Of a stretch of 64,000 nucleotides of DNA, positions 46,974 to 60,400 are shown one piece after another (within the stretch, counting starts at the first letter, position 1; the number at the start of each line of letters is the position of its first letter). Origin of the DNA: Austropuccinia psidii (taxonomy: Eukaryota; Basidiomycota; Pucciniomycetes; Pucciniales; Sphaerophragmiaceae); NCBI GenBank assembly GCA_023105745.1, contig JALGQZ010000002.1, positions 47,032,497 through 47,096,496 on the forward strand, given 5' to 3'. The notes under the pieces are model-generated. The model was not told the origin of the DNA. It searched no databases and saw nothing but the letters and a program-made list of their open reading frames with translations. The translations under genes and the position numbers were made by a program.

Positions 46974-49900
46974 GTGTATTTAATCAAGTATATTTCTGCT
47001 GGTAATAAGCTCAGTAAGAGATATATTACCAGTCCAGAATCTTCAAAAGAAGGACATAAAGACAGTATTGAAGTGAAAATTTCTAAGAGGCACTTTATTC
47101 AAGAAAGAGTTGGGCAAACAGCCTCAAAAAGGTGTGTACTCTTTGTCTTTATACTCAATTTTCTCCTGAATTGACATGAAAAAGGTGCATACCAGAAATG
47201 AAAGAAACTATCCAGTCCAATTAAATGGATCTGGACAAGGAATAGGCAAGACCAGGACCAGATCTAGGAAGTATTCCTCAAGAAAGACACATCTGGAGGA
47301 TGCCAGAGTTTTCCCCCATTCCCCAATGTCTTTACCACCAAATTTTGACATTAACTCTGAGCCTCAACTGATCCAAGTTAATGTTTTAAGGGATGAACCA
47401 TTTCCAAGTGGCAGCCATAGAAATATATCAGTCCCAGTACAAAAACTGGTACAGAGCATCCAAGGAAGAGGAGTGAGAAATTTGTCCAAGCCTTTGGAAA
47501 GGGGCCAGGAACTCCTAATTACACATCAAGAGCTTTCTGCATCATGAGAAGACCATAGAACTCTTAGGAAGATGGAGTCCCATTTGTTGCAAGGACAAGT
47601 TCAAAAAGATAAAGAATCGGTTTAAGAACCAAATTATTTTATTCACAGACCAAACGAAAGAGCTTAAGATGACCCCAGCTTTGGAGAAAGAAGGCCCAGT
47701 GGTGTCAACCAGCTTCAAGCCAGCTTTATAAGTGTCCAAAGACAAACCCAAAGAGCCTCAGAAGAGGAAGGGAGGTCCTAGGAACAATCAAGGAAAGGGC
47801 AAAGGAAAAGCCAATGGGAACAGACTTTACCCACAAGGGTCAAGGATTCCCAAATCAGAACCTTCAGCCATGGACAATGTGTTCAATATGGCCAGACCTT
47901 CTATGGAATGCACAGCCAAGGAGCAGGAAAGGATAAACAGGACTTTTCCATGCAAATAATGGATGAAATGAAACACATTAAATAAAGTATTGATGTTCAA
48001 CTTGGTAATTTTGATAAAGAATTAAAGAAATTAAAACCAAATATTAATGGCTTAAGAAACAATGACAGAACTTTCACTGAATGGTGTAGAGTAGCTGATG
48101 TGAGACTTGAGTCAATTTCAAATACATGTGACAGAATCAAGAGAGAATGTAAAGTATATAATTATGAATTAGAAAATCACATTTTTGACCAACTTACAAA
48201 TCTGAAAGAACATGGTTTAGAAATAGTAGATAATACCAATCCTTTTTCCACATATCTGGCAAGAAGTCACAGTGCAAGGCAGAAATTAAATAATGAGATA
48301 ATTGCACATATGAAACAAATTCATAAGAATCATGAACCAAATTCACATATTCCCAGACATTCTACACCTTTGACTGAAGAAAGACTTTCTGTGAAACAAA
48401 TTTTAACCCCTTTTCTAGGATAAAATGTAATATCTGCAAGAGATATTCCCAAAATACAAGAATGGCCAACATTCTCTGGTGAAGGTGAATATAACCATAT
48501 TGAGCTCATTAGAACAATTGATATGTTTCAGGAATATTTTCACATACCTGATGAAATTATAGTGGAAAAATTACACTACTTGTTTACCAAAACTGCTAAT
48601 AAATGGTATTATGAGATGAGACAAGGACATGGTAAACATTATTAGCTTTGGTGGAAGTCTAAAATTATCACCAAATGGGCCAATAATTCTTGAAGATTAA
48701 AAATGGAAAATGATTTTGAAAGTGCCATTTTCAACTCAGAAAAAGATAAGCCTCTTACTTGGTTCCTCAAACAGAAAGACAGATTACCTGCTTTACACCT
48801 AGATATGTCTGACTCAATGATTAATATGAAAATATTAAGAAAATGTGGAGGAGAGCTGGAACATTCTATAAAATGCAGATGTCAAAACTCTGTTCAATAG
48901 AGGAATATATCAATGCAATGGAAGATATCATTCCTAGGACATAAATTGGTAAAACCTGGACTAGAAACCCTATGCAGTTCCAAATAGTCCCAAAGACTTC
49001 TAGAGAAGATAGAAGACCTGAAAAACCTGTCTAGAAGTGTCATAAATGTGGAAGAACCACACATTTAGGCAACACTTGTACCAAAAATACTAAAATAGAT
49101 GAAGTTCAACTCATTGAATAGGTTCAGTGTGCTGAATAAAAAGAAGAATCTGACCAAGATTCTGCAATCTCTGAGGAAACACCAGCATAGCACTATCCTA
49201 TTGAAATAATCAAAGCTTTCTTTGAAGTCACTGAATTCCATACTCACTTGCCAAAATAAAGTGAATATTGCTACAACATGATAAATATGCAGGAGGCCAG
49301 ATTGTGTAATACTAAATGTGCTAGAGGTAAAGGTTACACTGCTGGAGAATCCTGTATTACATCCATTCTGATGAATTATGTTGAAGCCAAGGTCAATTTA
49401 TATACAGCAGCATTGTGCACTTTTTTAGGAAAAGACTACCTTCAAAGCATATTCCCTGAATGGAAGAAGCATCTATTACCAATAAAAGGTGTGCAATTTA
49501 TTAGTGCCAGTGATAATATGTACCCTTTGGGCATATTGGTCACTAATCTTTTATTTAAACACCCTGAAGGAAGTGTGAGGATGAAGACAAAGATAGTAGT
49601 AATGCAAAATTGTAAATATCAACATATTATTCTTGGAAATGATTACTTGAATATTCATGGTATTGACATAGATAAGCATAAAGACAGATATTTTACAATT
49701 GGAGAAGAAAAAAGACAAGAATTTGCTTTTTCCAATATTCCCAAACAAATATAAGTCGTATCTTCAAATAAAGATACATATAAGGAAAAATTTGTGACAA
49801 ATCAACTTGGTGAAGCACAAATTAATCCAAAATGAGGAAAGAACTTATTGATGTGTTATACACAAATAAGAATCAATTTGCTTCAGATAATGAACCATTG

Positions 49901-51639
49901 GGTGCTATTGAAGGACATTAAGTTGATATTACTCTTAATATTGATAGAACACACCCTCCAGGACTTAGAGCACCAGCTTCCCCAAAACGCCCTAGAGCTA
50001 GAGAAGCCTTGGAAAAACATATCCAAGAGTCAATGAAGCTTGGTGTACTAAGAAAGGGAGGCCATAATGAGGAAGTTTAAGTGAAAAATCCTGTTATTAT
50101 TTCTTTGCATAATGATAAATAAAGGATTTTTGGAGATTTTAGAGCATTGAATACCTGCAAAATTCCGGATAAGTATCCAATTACTAGAATCCAAGAAGCT
50201 TTTACCCAGTTATCCAAATCCAAGTACATAACATCCATGGATGCATTGAAAGGCTTTAGTCATAATTTTTTACACCCAAAGCCAAGAGATTACTAAGAAT
50301 TATCACTCACTGTGGTATTTTTGAGTATCTTAGAGTTCCATTTGGGATTAAAAATTCTCCATCTCATTATCAAAGAATGATGAACATCATCTTCCCCACA
50401 AAATTATCTTTGGGATGGCTCATTATTTATATTGATGATATGATTATATGCTCAGACTCATTGTCTTTGCACCTGGAAAGACTTGCAAGAGTACTTGACA
50501 AAGCTGCAGGAGTGAATATAAAAATTTCACGCAAGAAATCCAGTTTTGGCTTTGAAGAAATTAAAGAATTGGAACATATTTTTTCTGTCTTAAGGCTGGG
50601 TATTGACAAAAATAAAGGATCAGCAGTGTAGCTTAAGAGGATAACCTCAAATAAAAACGAAATTATGTCTTTTCTTGGCTTTTCCAGCTATCACAGGCAA
50701 CACCTTAAATATTTTGAAATGCTAGCAAAGTCACTCTATAGAATCTGTGATCAACAGACAGTATTTGAGATGAAACAGGAAAGAATCAAAGCCTATGAGA
50801 GGATAAAAAAAGATATTACAGAAGCACCTTTACTCCTTATCCCAGGCTGTAAAATACCTTTTAAACTTTAAATCAATGCATGTAGAGATGGATTAGGGGA
50901 AGCCCTACAGCAAGTCCAAATTATTAATGGAAAACCTACAGAAGGGCCAGTTTTTTATATCTGAAGAAAAATAAAACCAACAGAAGCCAGATATGGTGCA
51001 AGCCAAATGGAATTCTTATGTTTGGTATGGGAACTTGAGAAATTACACTATTATCTTGATGGAAGTGTTTTTGAGGTTATAACTGACTGTAATGTGGTAA
51101 AATCACTTCTCAAAATGAAAAAACCCAACAGGCACATGTTGAGATAGAAAATAGCCATTCAAGAATATACAGTTAAGATGACTATAGTTCATAAAGAAGG
51201 GAATATACATAAACGTTCTTATGGAATTAGCAGGTGGGCATTAGCCAATACTCCTTATAACCCAGTTTATGTGCCTTTAAAAGCAGAACCACAGATTCCA
51301 ATTGAAGGCATTAAAATAACTGATTTTGGGACTGAATTCTTTGAAGAAGTCAGAGAGTCTTATAAGAAAGACAATAATTGCCATATATTGACATTCTTTC
51401 TGGAAAAATACTGTAAAGACACAGATTTAGTCAATTTCATAAATGAAATATGGAAAAATTCCTACTCTGAGGGAAGATTTCACTTGTTTTACAGCATAAT
51501 TTACCACAGAACCCAAAATTCTTGTGTAATGAAATTATGCAGTAGATTTCTTATTAATATTATTCTTCATGGGTATAATTATAGAATCTATTCTGGACAC
51601 CTTTTAGAGGACAGAGAACCTGAAAAAGTCAAAAACTGT
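46974..51639 (+). pseudogene. Family B copy 2 gag-pol remnants
   Basis: Fragments collinear with the young copy: exon-like leader ORF (46974), N-terminal gag (47176-47547), C-terminal half of the overlapping ORF (47732-47959), gag core with in-frame stops (48440-48890), intact zinc knuckle CHKCGRTTHLGNTC (about 49040-49080), protease with YTA in place of DTG (about 49398), reverse transcriptase with YIDD kept (about 50430) but neighbouring frames broken, RNase H pieces (50665-51170) and the start of the integrase zinc region to about 51639. There the sequence jumps into the 3' LTR. Dozens of stops show long decay. Confidence 0.9.
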
Positions 51640-52484
51640 ATAAATTTGAAAAATTAATGTTTATTTTGAAATAAAATAATATTTACAATTGTTAATTATT
51701 TTATTCTTAGCCATAAATGGGTTTGTAGTCACATAAGAGCCTTCATTAAGTAATTATGATAATCTTACATGACAACAGATGATGAAATCAATAATCAAAA
51801 GAGGATAATTTCTTTCTCACTCACTTGGATTTCAGTTTGCTCCATGGAATGCCTTTGTGAGCTGTTTTTGACTTAAAAGGGGAGTCCTCTTGCTGTTTAT
51901 TCAAAATAATCTTATTGTACAATTATATCTTTAGTATCAACAAGTAAATATTAGTTAAAATTTCTTATTAAGTGTTTCAAATATTTCCAAATCAAACAGA
52001 AAGAGGTGAAGTCATAGAAAGATACTATTTCTAATATTATTTAGCTATTATATTGTTGTATCATTTCTATAAAGCAATTATGATCCTTTAAATCCACAAT
52101 TTATCTGTTAAATATCTCTACAAATTATTTTCAAGGCTTTATTAGAGTATTAGTGAATGATCTTTAGTAATTATTCAAGATTTTGTCTAGTAATAGTTTT
52201 CTGAAAGAGTTATCTTTATAATTATTCTTGTAAAAGATAATTATATATCAAAATACTTTTATTATTTTAATTTAATATTGAAGTTTTATTATTAAGTACT
52301 TCTTGTAGACAACTACTGCTAATTGTTATAATCACTAGTAGTGTATAACAAGTAACAGAAATAATTAAGTAGTTAATTACTTAATTGTGGTTATAATAAA
52401 TTTATTTATTATATTTCATAAGAACAGTCATAGTATTGCTGATTAATAGTAATATTACCAACAGTTTCATAGATACATCTTAAG
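51640..52484 (+). repeat. Family B copy 2, truncated 3' LTR
   Basis: It begins at about the position matching AACTTTGAGAAAT in the young LTR and runs to the LTR end, here CTTAAG instead of CTTACA. The first ~1.1 kb of the LTR is missing, together with the 3' part of pol. Confidence 0.85.
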
Positions 52485-52489
52485 CTCAA

Positions 52490-54312
52490 CAGCAGTTGAC
52501 TGTTTATTTTGGCATTAGAAATTCAATTTTGCAAGATTTGGTTGCATACCCAATGAACTCAAGGGAGCTTTTTCATATTGGTAATTTCTCAGGAATAATT
52601 TGGCCAAGAAATCAAGTGTAAAGGGGTGAATGCTACTCAGACAGCCAGCCCCTTGAGAACCCCCTAGATTTTTTGATATGCAGCCCTCATTGGCTCATGC
52701 TTCCACCATCACCTGTGAGAGATCTTCAGTGGCATTGCAGTTTTGAATAATCAGGTGGAATAAGAAGTTCCCAGGATTTTTCTTGGGTAATTACTTTATA
52801 CCCTGTCCAAATGAAAGGGATAAGCTACAATGAAGGGCTTTCCCAAAGCATTAGATACCCTAAGGGGATATCCCACCACTAAGTCATGTAAACACTTCAT
52901 TTTTTGAAGTTTATCTGACACAGTAAGTGGAAAGATTCAATTTAACACCATAAGGATGGAGAAGTAGAATAATTCAATCAGGAACTGAGGCAAGAATCTT
53001 ATCCTTTGTATCTTTTAGTCAAATGGCCCTGAAAAGAACAATAAATGATGGAAATATCATAATAAGGGTAATAGAAACTCAAATTTTTCATTTAAAATCC
53101 ATAAGAACATCCATTATTATGTTAAGGAAAATTATGATTATAATAGACTGTTTGGTAAAAAAGAAAAGACAATAATTGGAGTGAAGTCAATAAATGGGGA
53201 ATTATTAGCTCTTTCCTGGACATCTCAGCTAACTGAATACAGGTCTCAATTCAACTGGATGTCACTATACTCAGAGATTGAGAACCAAAAAAAAAAGTTT
53301 TTTTACATGTGCTCCTGGTCTCAAAAGATGGGTTCTGGATCTACAGGGGAGATGGAAAGGACATTGGAAAAATTCTCCCATGCTATGAATTGATGGAAAG
53401 CAGTTTTTATTTAAAAAGAAAATTTAGAATATATAGATTAAATGCGCTCAAAAAATGGACTCAGGCCTCAAAATTTGTTTTAAACAAAATTAATAGTGAT
53501 TCAGGGGTATCCACATATGAGGAACAGCAAAAGAAGCGTCATGAAAAAAGGGCATTGGAGGAGGAAACTTCTCCAAAAAAAACAATCAATAATAGAAATA
53601 AAGATCCAAATGCTTTAAATATTGAAAAAAAGAAAATATTTATTTCAACAAAACACTCAAAAAAGGAGTTTTACAAATCATAAAAGCAGTAAATTCATAA
53701 AAATAAGGATTTCCAATTAAAATTGATGGAAAATATCATTTATATACAAATAAAAAGGTTTACAGAGGAGAAGGTAAATTACCAATTGAAATACAGCTTA
53801 GAAAAATAAATGTCTGAGTGGAAAATTTAAGAAGAAAAACACATCAAAGAACAGTTGAAACTTGGAAAGAGTCAAGTGCAAAAGAGAAGAAGCCCTCAGC
53901 TAAATGGAGGAAAAATTAGCCACATAAAGTGATATATTATTATAAGGTAAAACATGTAAAGGGATCAAGGATTCTTGAAGAGTTCATAAAATTTTAATTG
54001 TTATAAAATTAATATACAGATTTGAATTTTTTACATTATTTTTTGATTTTTTCTCTCTCTTTTGTTATAGCTTATTCATTTTTTCTTGTTATGCATTCTC
54101 TTATACGCTATTATTTTCCAATTATTATTTCATTTGAAGGAAAATCAACAAGAATTAAGCTAAGAAAACCTTTTGGAGGTGGTTGTGAAAATGAAGGGCT
54201 TAGATGTATGTGCAAGACCCCAAAGGTTAACAATACATCTAGTAAAAAGGTCTTTTCAAAGGACTTGGTAAAACTCAAAGTCATTAACAAAGATTTGTGG
54301 TTGGGCTTTAGG
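52490..54312 (+). other. Unidentified segment with lysine-rich open frames
   Basis: A moderately GC-containing part (52600-52900) has patchy plus-strand reading frames. The longest are 53181-53393 and 53309-53683, the latter ending in a strongly basic K/R/E-rich peptide. The frames overlap in different phases, as in a frameshifted old gene. I do not recognise the family. It may be an old DNA transposon or retroelement that the family A solo LTR later entered. Confidence 0.3.
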
Positions 54313-54317
54313 GTAAC

Positions 54318-56128
54318 TGTGAGCCTTAGAGGTATTTTCATATACCCAAAAGACCACAAAAGATAAATTAAGATATAAATATAAGTAAACTAAATTTATT
54401 TATATTATAAAAATAAGAATTTCAAATATAAATACAAATTTATATTTAAAAATCCAAACTTAATTATAATTTCAAAATAAAATTACAATAAAATTTAAAA
54501 TTATGAAAATTCATTTTTACTTGTAAAAATTATGTAAAAATGAATTTTGAATAAAAATTATGAAATTAAAATATTTTTGGTAAAAATTTATATAAAATAT
54601 ATTATAAATTTTTATCCAATAAGTAAACATATACAAATTATTTCACCATTTGATTCCTCATAAAAAATTAGGTGGGGTCACCTCTGAGTGAAATTTTTGT
54701 AACTGAACTCTAAATAAGCTTAAATTAATTTTTTAGTATTTTCAATTCAGAAATTGAAAATCCTAAAAACTTTAATCTAATTAACGCCACATGTGGTGTT
54801 AACCATCAATTTTTGTGTTAAAATTGAGGTGTTGTGTTTAGTTTAGAAGTTATGAGTAATTGAAGTATTTTCAATTGAATTCAATTGAAATGTCAAAATG
54901 TACGCGTGTATTACATAAGTGAACTTTTATTTTTATATGAGGTATCAATTATTACTGTATTGTACTGTACAATTAAATTGAATTACATATGTAAATTGCA
55001 AGTATAATACATGATGAGGAATTAAAGGAAAAAATAAATTGGGGGGGGAAAGGAACTCTAGCTCTAAGGGGGAGCCAGACCCCCAAAATCCTTGCTGACT
55101 GGCGTGGGATTTCAAAATCCACGCAAAATTTCATTACTTTTGGCCTGGAATTCAGTCACAGGGTCTGTGACTCAATTGGTGATGATGTTTTGATACCAAC
55201 CAGGGTGGTTTGAACTGCTGCCAAGAGGGTAAAACTACCCTTAAGTTAGAACAATGTTAGTAAAAGCAGTTTTAACTGGTTTCTACGCCTCTTACACACA
55301 TTCTGACGTGTTTTGAAGGCTCTAGACCAGGTATTGCTATAGTAATGGCTGCTTTAAGGGTCTAAAATGGCTAAAAATGGCTTAAACCAGCCCTTTTTCG
55401 GTCTAAACCAGGGTTCAATGATTCCATAATTGGCTTTTCTGTTTTCAGACTGTTTTTCAAGACTGAAAAGAGTAAATTTTCCTTTTGGAGTAAAAAAATC
55501 AATGGCTATAAAAGAATGTCTTCTTTGCCCCACTTTTCTCTTCATGTTAGAATCTTTTCCTTTTATAATTAGTTTAAACACTGTTAAACCAATCAATAAA
55601 AGATTCCAACCACCTTTTTAAATGATTTTAAACCTTTCAACCACGTGAAAAAATCATGAGAATCATTTTTTGTAACTCTTATAATCATTTTTACCCCTGA
55701 ACCACCCTGAAAGTGAATTGAAGCATCTTTCATCACTGTTAACTTTGTCACTTTGTTTCCAAATTCACTCTGGTCACTTTTGGGTGTTTTTTCTCTTTAA
55801 TACTATTTTTAAAGACTTTGTTCTTTAATTAATTTATTGCAGTTCTTTGCTCAATTAATTCCAATTGAAATTGCTTTTGAAGAAATTTCTTTTGTAGCCT
55901 TAAATATCTCTTGTAGAGTATTTTTGGATAAATCTTTATTGTTGGTAAAACAATAAATCTTTATAAATATTATTTTCTTATAATAATAAAGTTATAAACA
56001 ATAAAGTTGGCGTGTTTTCTCTTAAAAATGATATTTCTTACTATTTTTAATTGATTTTTCCTTATACAAATTTTGAGGACAGGAAAAGTACTTGATTTTT
56101 AATCAAAGTTTCATATCCACACCTTACA
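54318..56128 (+). repeat. Family A solo LTR
   Basis: A single 1811-bp LTR (TGTGAGCC...CCTTACA) with a perfect target duplication GTAAC (54313-54317 and 56129-56133) and no internal sequence beside it. This is the product of recombination between the two LTRs of a former full-length family A insertion. It is divergent from both LTRs at 9200 and 17357. Confidence 0.93.
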
Positions 56129-56133
56129 GTAAC

Positions 56134-57399
56134 AAATCCAGAAGTGGAGGGTTCAGAGAACCTTAGGGATACCTAAAAGAAAAGCTGTGTAGTCATAAAA
56201 CCGTGTGTGCTCATTCTGAACTTGGGAAAAATCAAGTTGCTGATACTTAACTCAATAAAAGACATCCTAAGTTGAAAACATAGTCCTTTTTTCAGATGGG
56301 GAATTTCAACTTTAATAAAAATTTGCATTACTGTCCAGAAAGATCTATTAGAGTCACAATGCAAGGTATGGTTTGTGGAATAAGGGTTACATTGAATTTT
56401 AAGTTTTTGAATAGGAATAAATGGATTCCATCATGTAAGTGGAAAAAGAGGCTCTTACTCAAAGAAGGAAATTTTGATAGAATCTTAAAAATTAAAGTCC
56501 TCAACACCTGAAAGGAAAATTTCTGCAAAGATAAAAGGCACAAAACAAATTGTGTCAACAGGGTAATAGTGGGTTTTCATTCATTTTTAGCAGGAGCCAA
56601 GCTTTAAAACTGCGCCTTGGAAGGAAAATCCAAAGAAAATTACAATTAAGAAAAGTGAACTACATTAGAGACCCCAATTAAAATGAAAAAGGTGATTTTG
56701 AACCTTTGAGCAATTTAATTTTGCAGGAGTGCCCTCACACACCTACCAGTTGGTAATTCTAATACAGAATTTTCCTTAGTACTTAATCAATCCCTATTAT
56801 CTCCCAAATAAATGATTATGTTTTAAATCTTCACACATCTAAATATAAAACAATTGATGTGCTTCATGGAATGCCACTCATTAGAGCTGAGGAGCAAGTT
56901 TTGAAGATACCAATACAACATTTGATGCAAAATATTCATTGTGAAGCTTATTGGTTTAAATTTTGATCAATAAGGTTTTCTTCAGAAGTACCCTTGTAAT
57001 ACAAGATGCAATTCATTTCCAAAGGAGATTCCAAATGTCAGGCTGAGTATATGATGCAGTTATAATAAGAATATTTTCAGTTTTAACTATGACTGTGACA
57101 TGGTAAAATTACCTTAAAAAAGGTTTGAAGATGATAATAAGGGCTTAAGAATAAAGTATTAAGGCCTTTACTATTAAGAAATAGTGGTGAGCACTGTTGA
57201 AAGCCCTGCGTGCAGCTTTATCAATTGGTTTATTATAATAATAGACTACAATGATTGAAGTTAAAATTGTACCTAGTTATTTCCAATAGTATAACTGTTT
57301 TGGACAGTTGTACTATTTAGGAATTCAAGAGCAGGATGAGGAAAGGCCTCCTTTTATCCTAAAATGGGGTGGAATGGCCCTCTAGACTATCCATGTAGA
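56134..57399. other. AT-rich DNA after the solo LTR, unassigned
   Basis: Continues the segment interrupted by the solo LTR. Short open frames (56296-56511 plus, 56328-56558 minus) share one stretch on both strands, so neither is convincing. No domain was recognised. Confidence 0.4.
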
Positions 57400-57620
57400 G
57401 GAAGTGAAGCGTTTTTCACTTCAGATTACTGGCTTGTGGTTTCCATAAGCCATGTATACACTTCATTGGCCTCAGATGTGGTTTTGAATCCACATCTGGG
57501 TGGTTTCACCAATACAGGGTGAAAATTTTCATCTGGGGACCACACAGCCCTCCTCTGATGTGTATGACACATAGAATGCTGTACAGAACCTGTATGTGAG
57601 CCCAGTATTGAATTAACTAT
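57400..57620. repeat. Cluster of consecutive hairpins
   Basis: Successive inverted repeats: GAAGTGAA/TTCACTTC (57403-57423), GGCTT/AAGCC, CAGATGTGG/CCACATCTG (about 57472-57499), TTCACC/GGTGAA and ATGTGT/ACACAT (about 57559-57574). CTGTACAGAACCTGTA near 57581 recurs in the family C LTR (at about 36702). It could be the structured part of a relic LTR. Confidence 0.5.
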
Positions 57621-59031
57621 GAGTTATTGAAGTATAAACATTCTTCTTCATCTGTTTGACACCTCATAATCATAGTTGTGGGATATTATCCCACAGAAAA
57701 GGTGCATTGGCCGAATTGTGGGATTTTAGCCTTAAAACTGCTATACCTTTGTCACTTTTTGAGGTATTGATCTCAAACATTATTCATTGTGTATTACTGG
57801 ATGTGATCTACACAATAGTACCTCATTTGGTATGGGTAACATTAAATATGTCAAAAGTATCCCATGTACAAGTTTTGTTATTCAGATATATGATTTTCTC
57901 AATATCTGTATGGAGCTTGTTTGCTCCATAAATTTTATTTTACATGAGATATAGGGAAATTAAAGGCACCATCAGATAGCCCTGATTGTTCTCTCTCCAA
58001 AAAGACCCCAATTTAAGTATCTCACACTAAAGCTGTAGAAGCTAGATGAGAGGTGAATATTTTATTCACCCTTATTTGTCCTTATTTTGGCCATAACTTC
58101 TGTAATATTGATGCTAGCTCAATTTGGCTAGTACCATTGTATATTCCTGACTTATAGCTTTAATTTAAATACCCATTTGCTGGGGTTAATTATCTTCCTC
58201 TGGCTTTCAGATGGGAGGTGAAAATTAAGGTTTATTCTCAGCAACTTTGTTATTCTTTGTCCGATGATGATGGGACTTGTATATTTTGAAAGAGGTGAGT
58301 TTCCTCTTTTGTTTGACACCTTTTGAGCTGGTTTTCTCAGCTCCATGTTTTGGCGGAATGTTAGCTTTACAATTGGTTTATGGTATTTGGCTGTCATTCT
58401 TGTGCTCTCCTTTTGAGTCGCAGGCTGACACCAAATTTGTGAGTATATCCTTTCCTTCAAGAACACAGAATAGCATTAAAAAAATTGTTAACTTAAAGAA
58501 GTGCCATCCTACCTACTTACCTGGACTGAAAAAATCCACTATTGGGTCAATCTCAAAGAACTATTCTCATACTAATTGCACTGTAACCACAAGATAAAAG
58601 GAATAAATTCAAAACTGAAGTGATCTTCTATTGTTGATTTCCCTTTAACAGAAAAGTAAAAATGAACTTTTAATTTAACTAATGAAACCCTTTTCCATCC
58701 ACTCCAGGGTTCTTCTTTCGTAGTATAGTAATACCATACAAAAAATTCACACATCCATAAAATACTTATTGAGCTATAAGAGTGAAAATAGCTTACTTAA
58801 TTGAAGCATTTGGAAATTTCAGATTCTCCATATATGTACTAATGAATAATCCAATCAACTTGTGGGAAACCATTACCATGCTCCCCTTCCAAAACACCCC
58901 TTCTCCATTTCCATTGCTACCCAGATACTCCAATTTCAAGGCCAATTGGACCCACAAATACATTTTTGGCAATTGACTATTATTCTTGAAGGAACTTTGG
59001 TTTTTAATACAATATTAAAGGTGAATAAGCC
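57621..59031. other. Probable relic repeat DNA, unassigned
   Basis: Contains hairpins such as TGTGGGATATTATCCCACA (57680-57698) and GGAGCTTGTTTGCTCC (57912-57927), typical of LTR-like non-coding DNA in this window. Open frames at 57656-57931, 58152-58466 and 58277-58597 overlap on opposite strands and have no recognised motif. Confidence 0.35.
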
Positions 59032-60400
59032 TGTGGGCCTTGAGGTACATTCTAAATACACAAATAGCTCACAAATAGCTTTTGGAATATACAGAGCCCA
59101 TAAGTCCTGTATAAATGCAGAATTCAGTATTTTTCATAGGGAAGAATATGAATAGCCTTTCTTGTGAGTAGGTAGATCCATGGGCTCAACACCATATTTA
59201 GTCTCTACACAATAAGCTTGAATTAACTCTATGAAGTGTTAATATGGAAAACATTTAAACACCTCATCATCAATATCACAAAGATGAGCTGTGAAATTTT
59301 TTGTTTTTTTCATTTTCACACCAAAATAATGGAATTCTTAATACTCACATGTTTCAAATACACTAAGATTAGTGTTATGAATTTTTATGGCACTTAGAGC
59401 TACTTTGTTCCTACATAAAGGTTTGAGAAACATAAAGTGTATCTAAGTCTTTAAGCTTGAACTACTATTTCTGATGTGAAAGAAGCTTTAGGGGAAAAAA
59501 GAAATCAATGACAGCCAGGGTACCCCAATATATGATCTCACTGAGGCCTAGGAAGTCCTTTTGATTTAATAAATAGTGGATATAGACCCATTAGTAAATT
59601 ATAAACTTTTTGTAATCTTTTTACCAAGGCTAATTCCTGTCAAAAAACAATAAAGTAGCCAATCAGCTGGCTTTATGATGCTAAAAGGAGGTAATGATCA
59701 GATTTCACTTCTATATTCTTAATTATTTTTAATGAATAAACCTAAATTGAGTAATTAAAACACATTTGGGGCTATTATATATAGAACTACCTCATGAAAA
59801 CCAGTTGTCACTCTATAGTTTGCTTATACTATGTATAAAATGGGGTGAAAATTTGAAAATTCATGAAAAATAAAATTCTTGATTAATAATTTAAATACTT
59901 TAAGGATAAATGGAGAAATACATGATCCATAATGAAGCCACAAAGAATTGTTGATTTATAGTTAAAGTTGAATTTTTTACTCATAGTCCATTCTTTATGT
60001 TTCCATGTAAAACACTGGATCTTCAACAATTCACAGTAAATAAAACCTAAAATACAATTTCCAGTAACATTGATGGTTTTTAGAAAGGTATTCTTCTGTT
60101 AAAATAAGAAAAATACTTCAAGTAGTAACTTCAGCACTTCTTAACCATGAATGAGTTGGTAGCCATTTGAAATGATATAATTCAGTAATTATAAGGATTT
60201 TATGTGACAACAAGTAATTTAATCATTAATACAAATAAAAGAAGTGGTTTCTCACTCTTTATTTTTAGTTTTTTGGATATAATGCCTCAATGAGCTCTTT
60301 TAGACTTGAGAGAAGCCTTCTATTGCCATTTCTTGTAGAATTCATTCAAAAAATTATCATTAATTTGAAGGGTGCCAATAAAAGCATGTAAGCCCTTACA
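59032..60400 (+). repeat. Family B LTR relic, 3' truncated
   Basis: It begins TGTGGGCCTTGAGGTAC, matching the family B LTR start, and follows it with many substitutions and indels (blocks such as GAGTAGGTAGATCCATGG, GACAGCCAGGGTACCC and TTTAATGAATAAACC). Similarity fades at about 60390-60400, near the GTAAGTATT site of the young LTR, so the last ~0.5 kb is missing. No internal sequence is attached. This is the oldest family B trace in the window. Confidence 0.8.

Larger units (their letters stand above)
35615..52484 (+). mobile_element. Family B copy 2, old, broken and split by family C
   Basis: It starts TTTGAGCC (mutated TGTGAGCC). The 5' LTR is interrupted after 579 bp by the family C element (36194-45235) and resumes to 46587, for a combined length of about 1926 bp against 1921 in the young copy. 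The internal region 46588-51639 is riddled with stops. Integrase core, chromo module, PPT and the first part of the 3' LTR are deleted, and the LTR resumes at about 51640 and ends at 52484. Flanks CTAAA (35610-35614) and CTCAA (52485-52489) fit a target duplication with one mismatch. Confidence 0.88.

Noticed and set aside
54022..54366. 114-codon open frame ending inside the family A solo LTR
   Set aside because: Its 3' end is LTR sequence, so the frame as it stands was created by the insertion. The upstream part shows a hydrophobic stretch but no recognised family.
58277..58597. 106-codon plus-strand open frame
   Set aside because: It overlaps a 104-codon frame on the opposite strand, has no recognised domain, and lies in hairpin-rich relic DNA.
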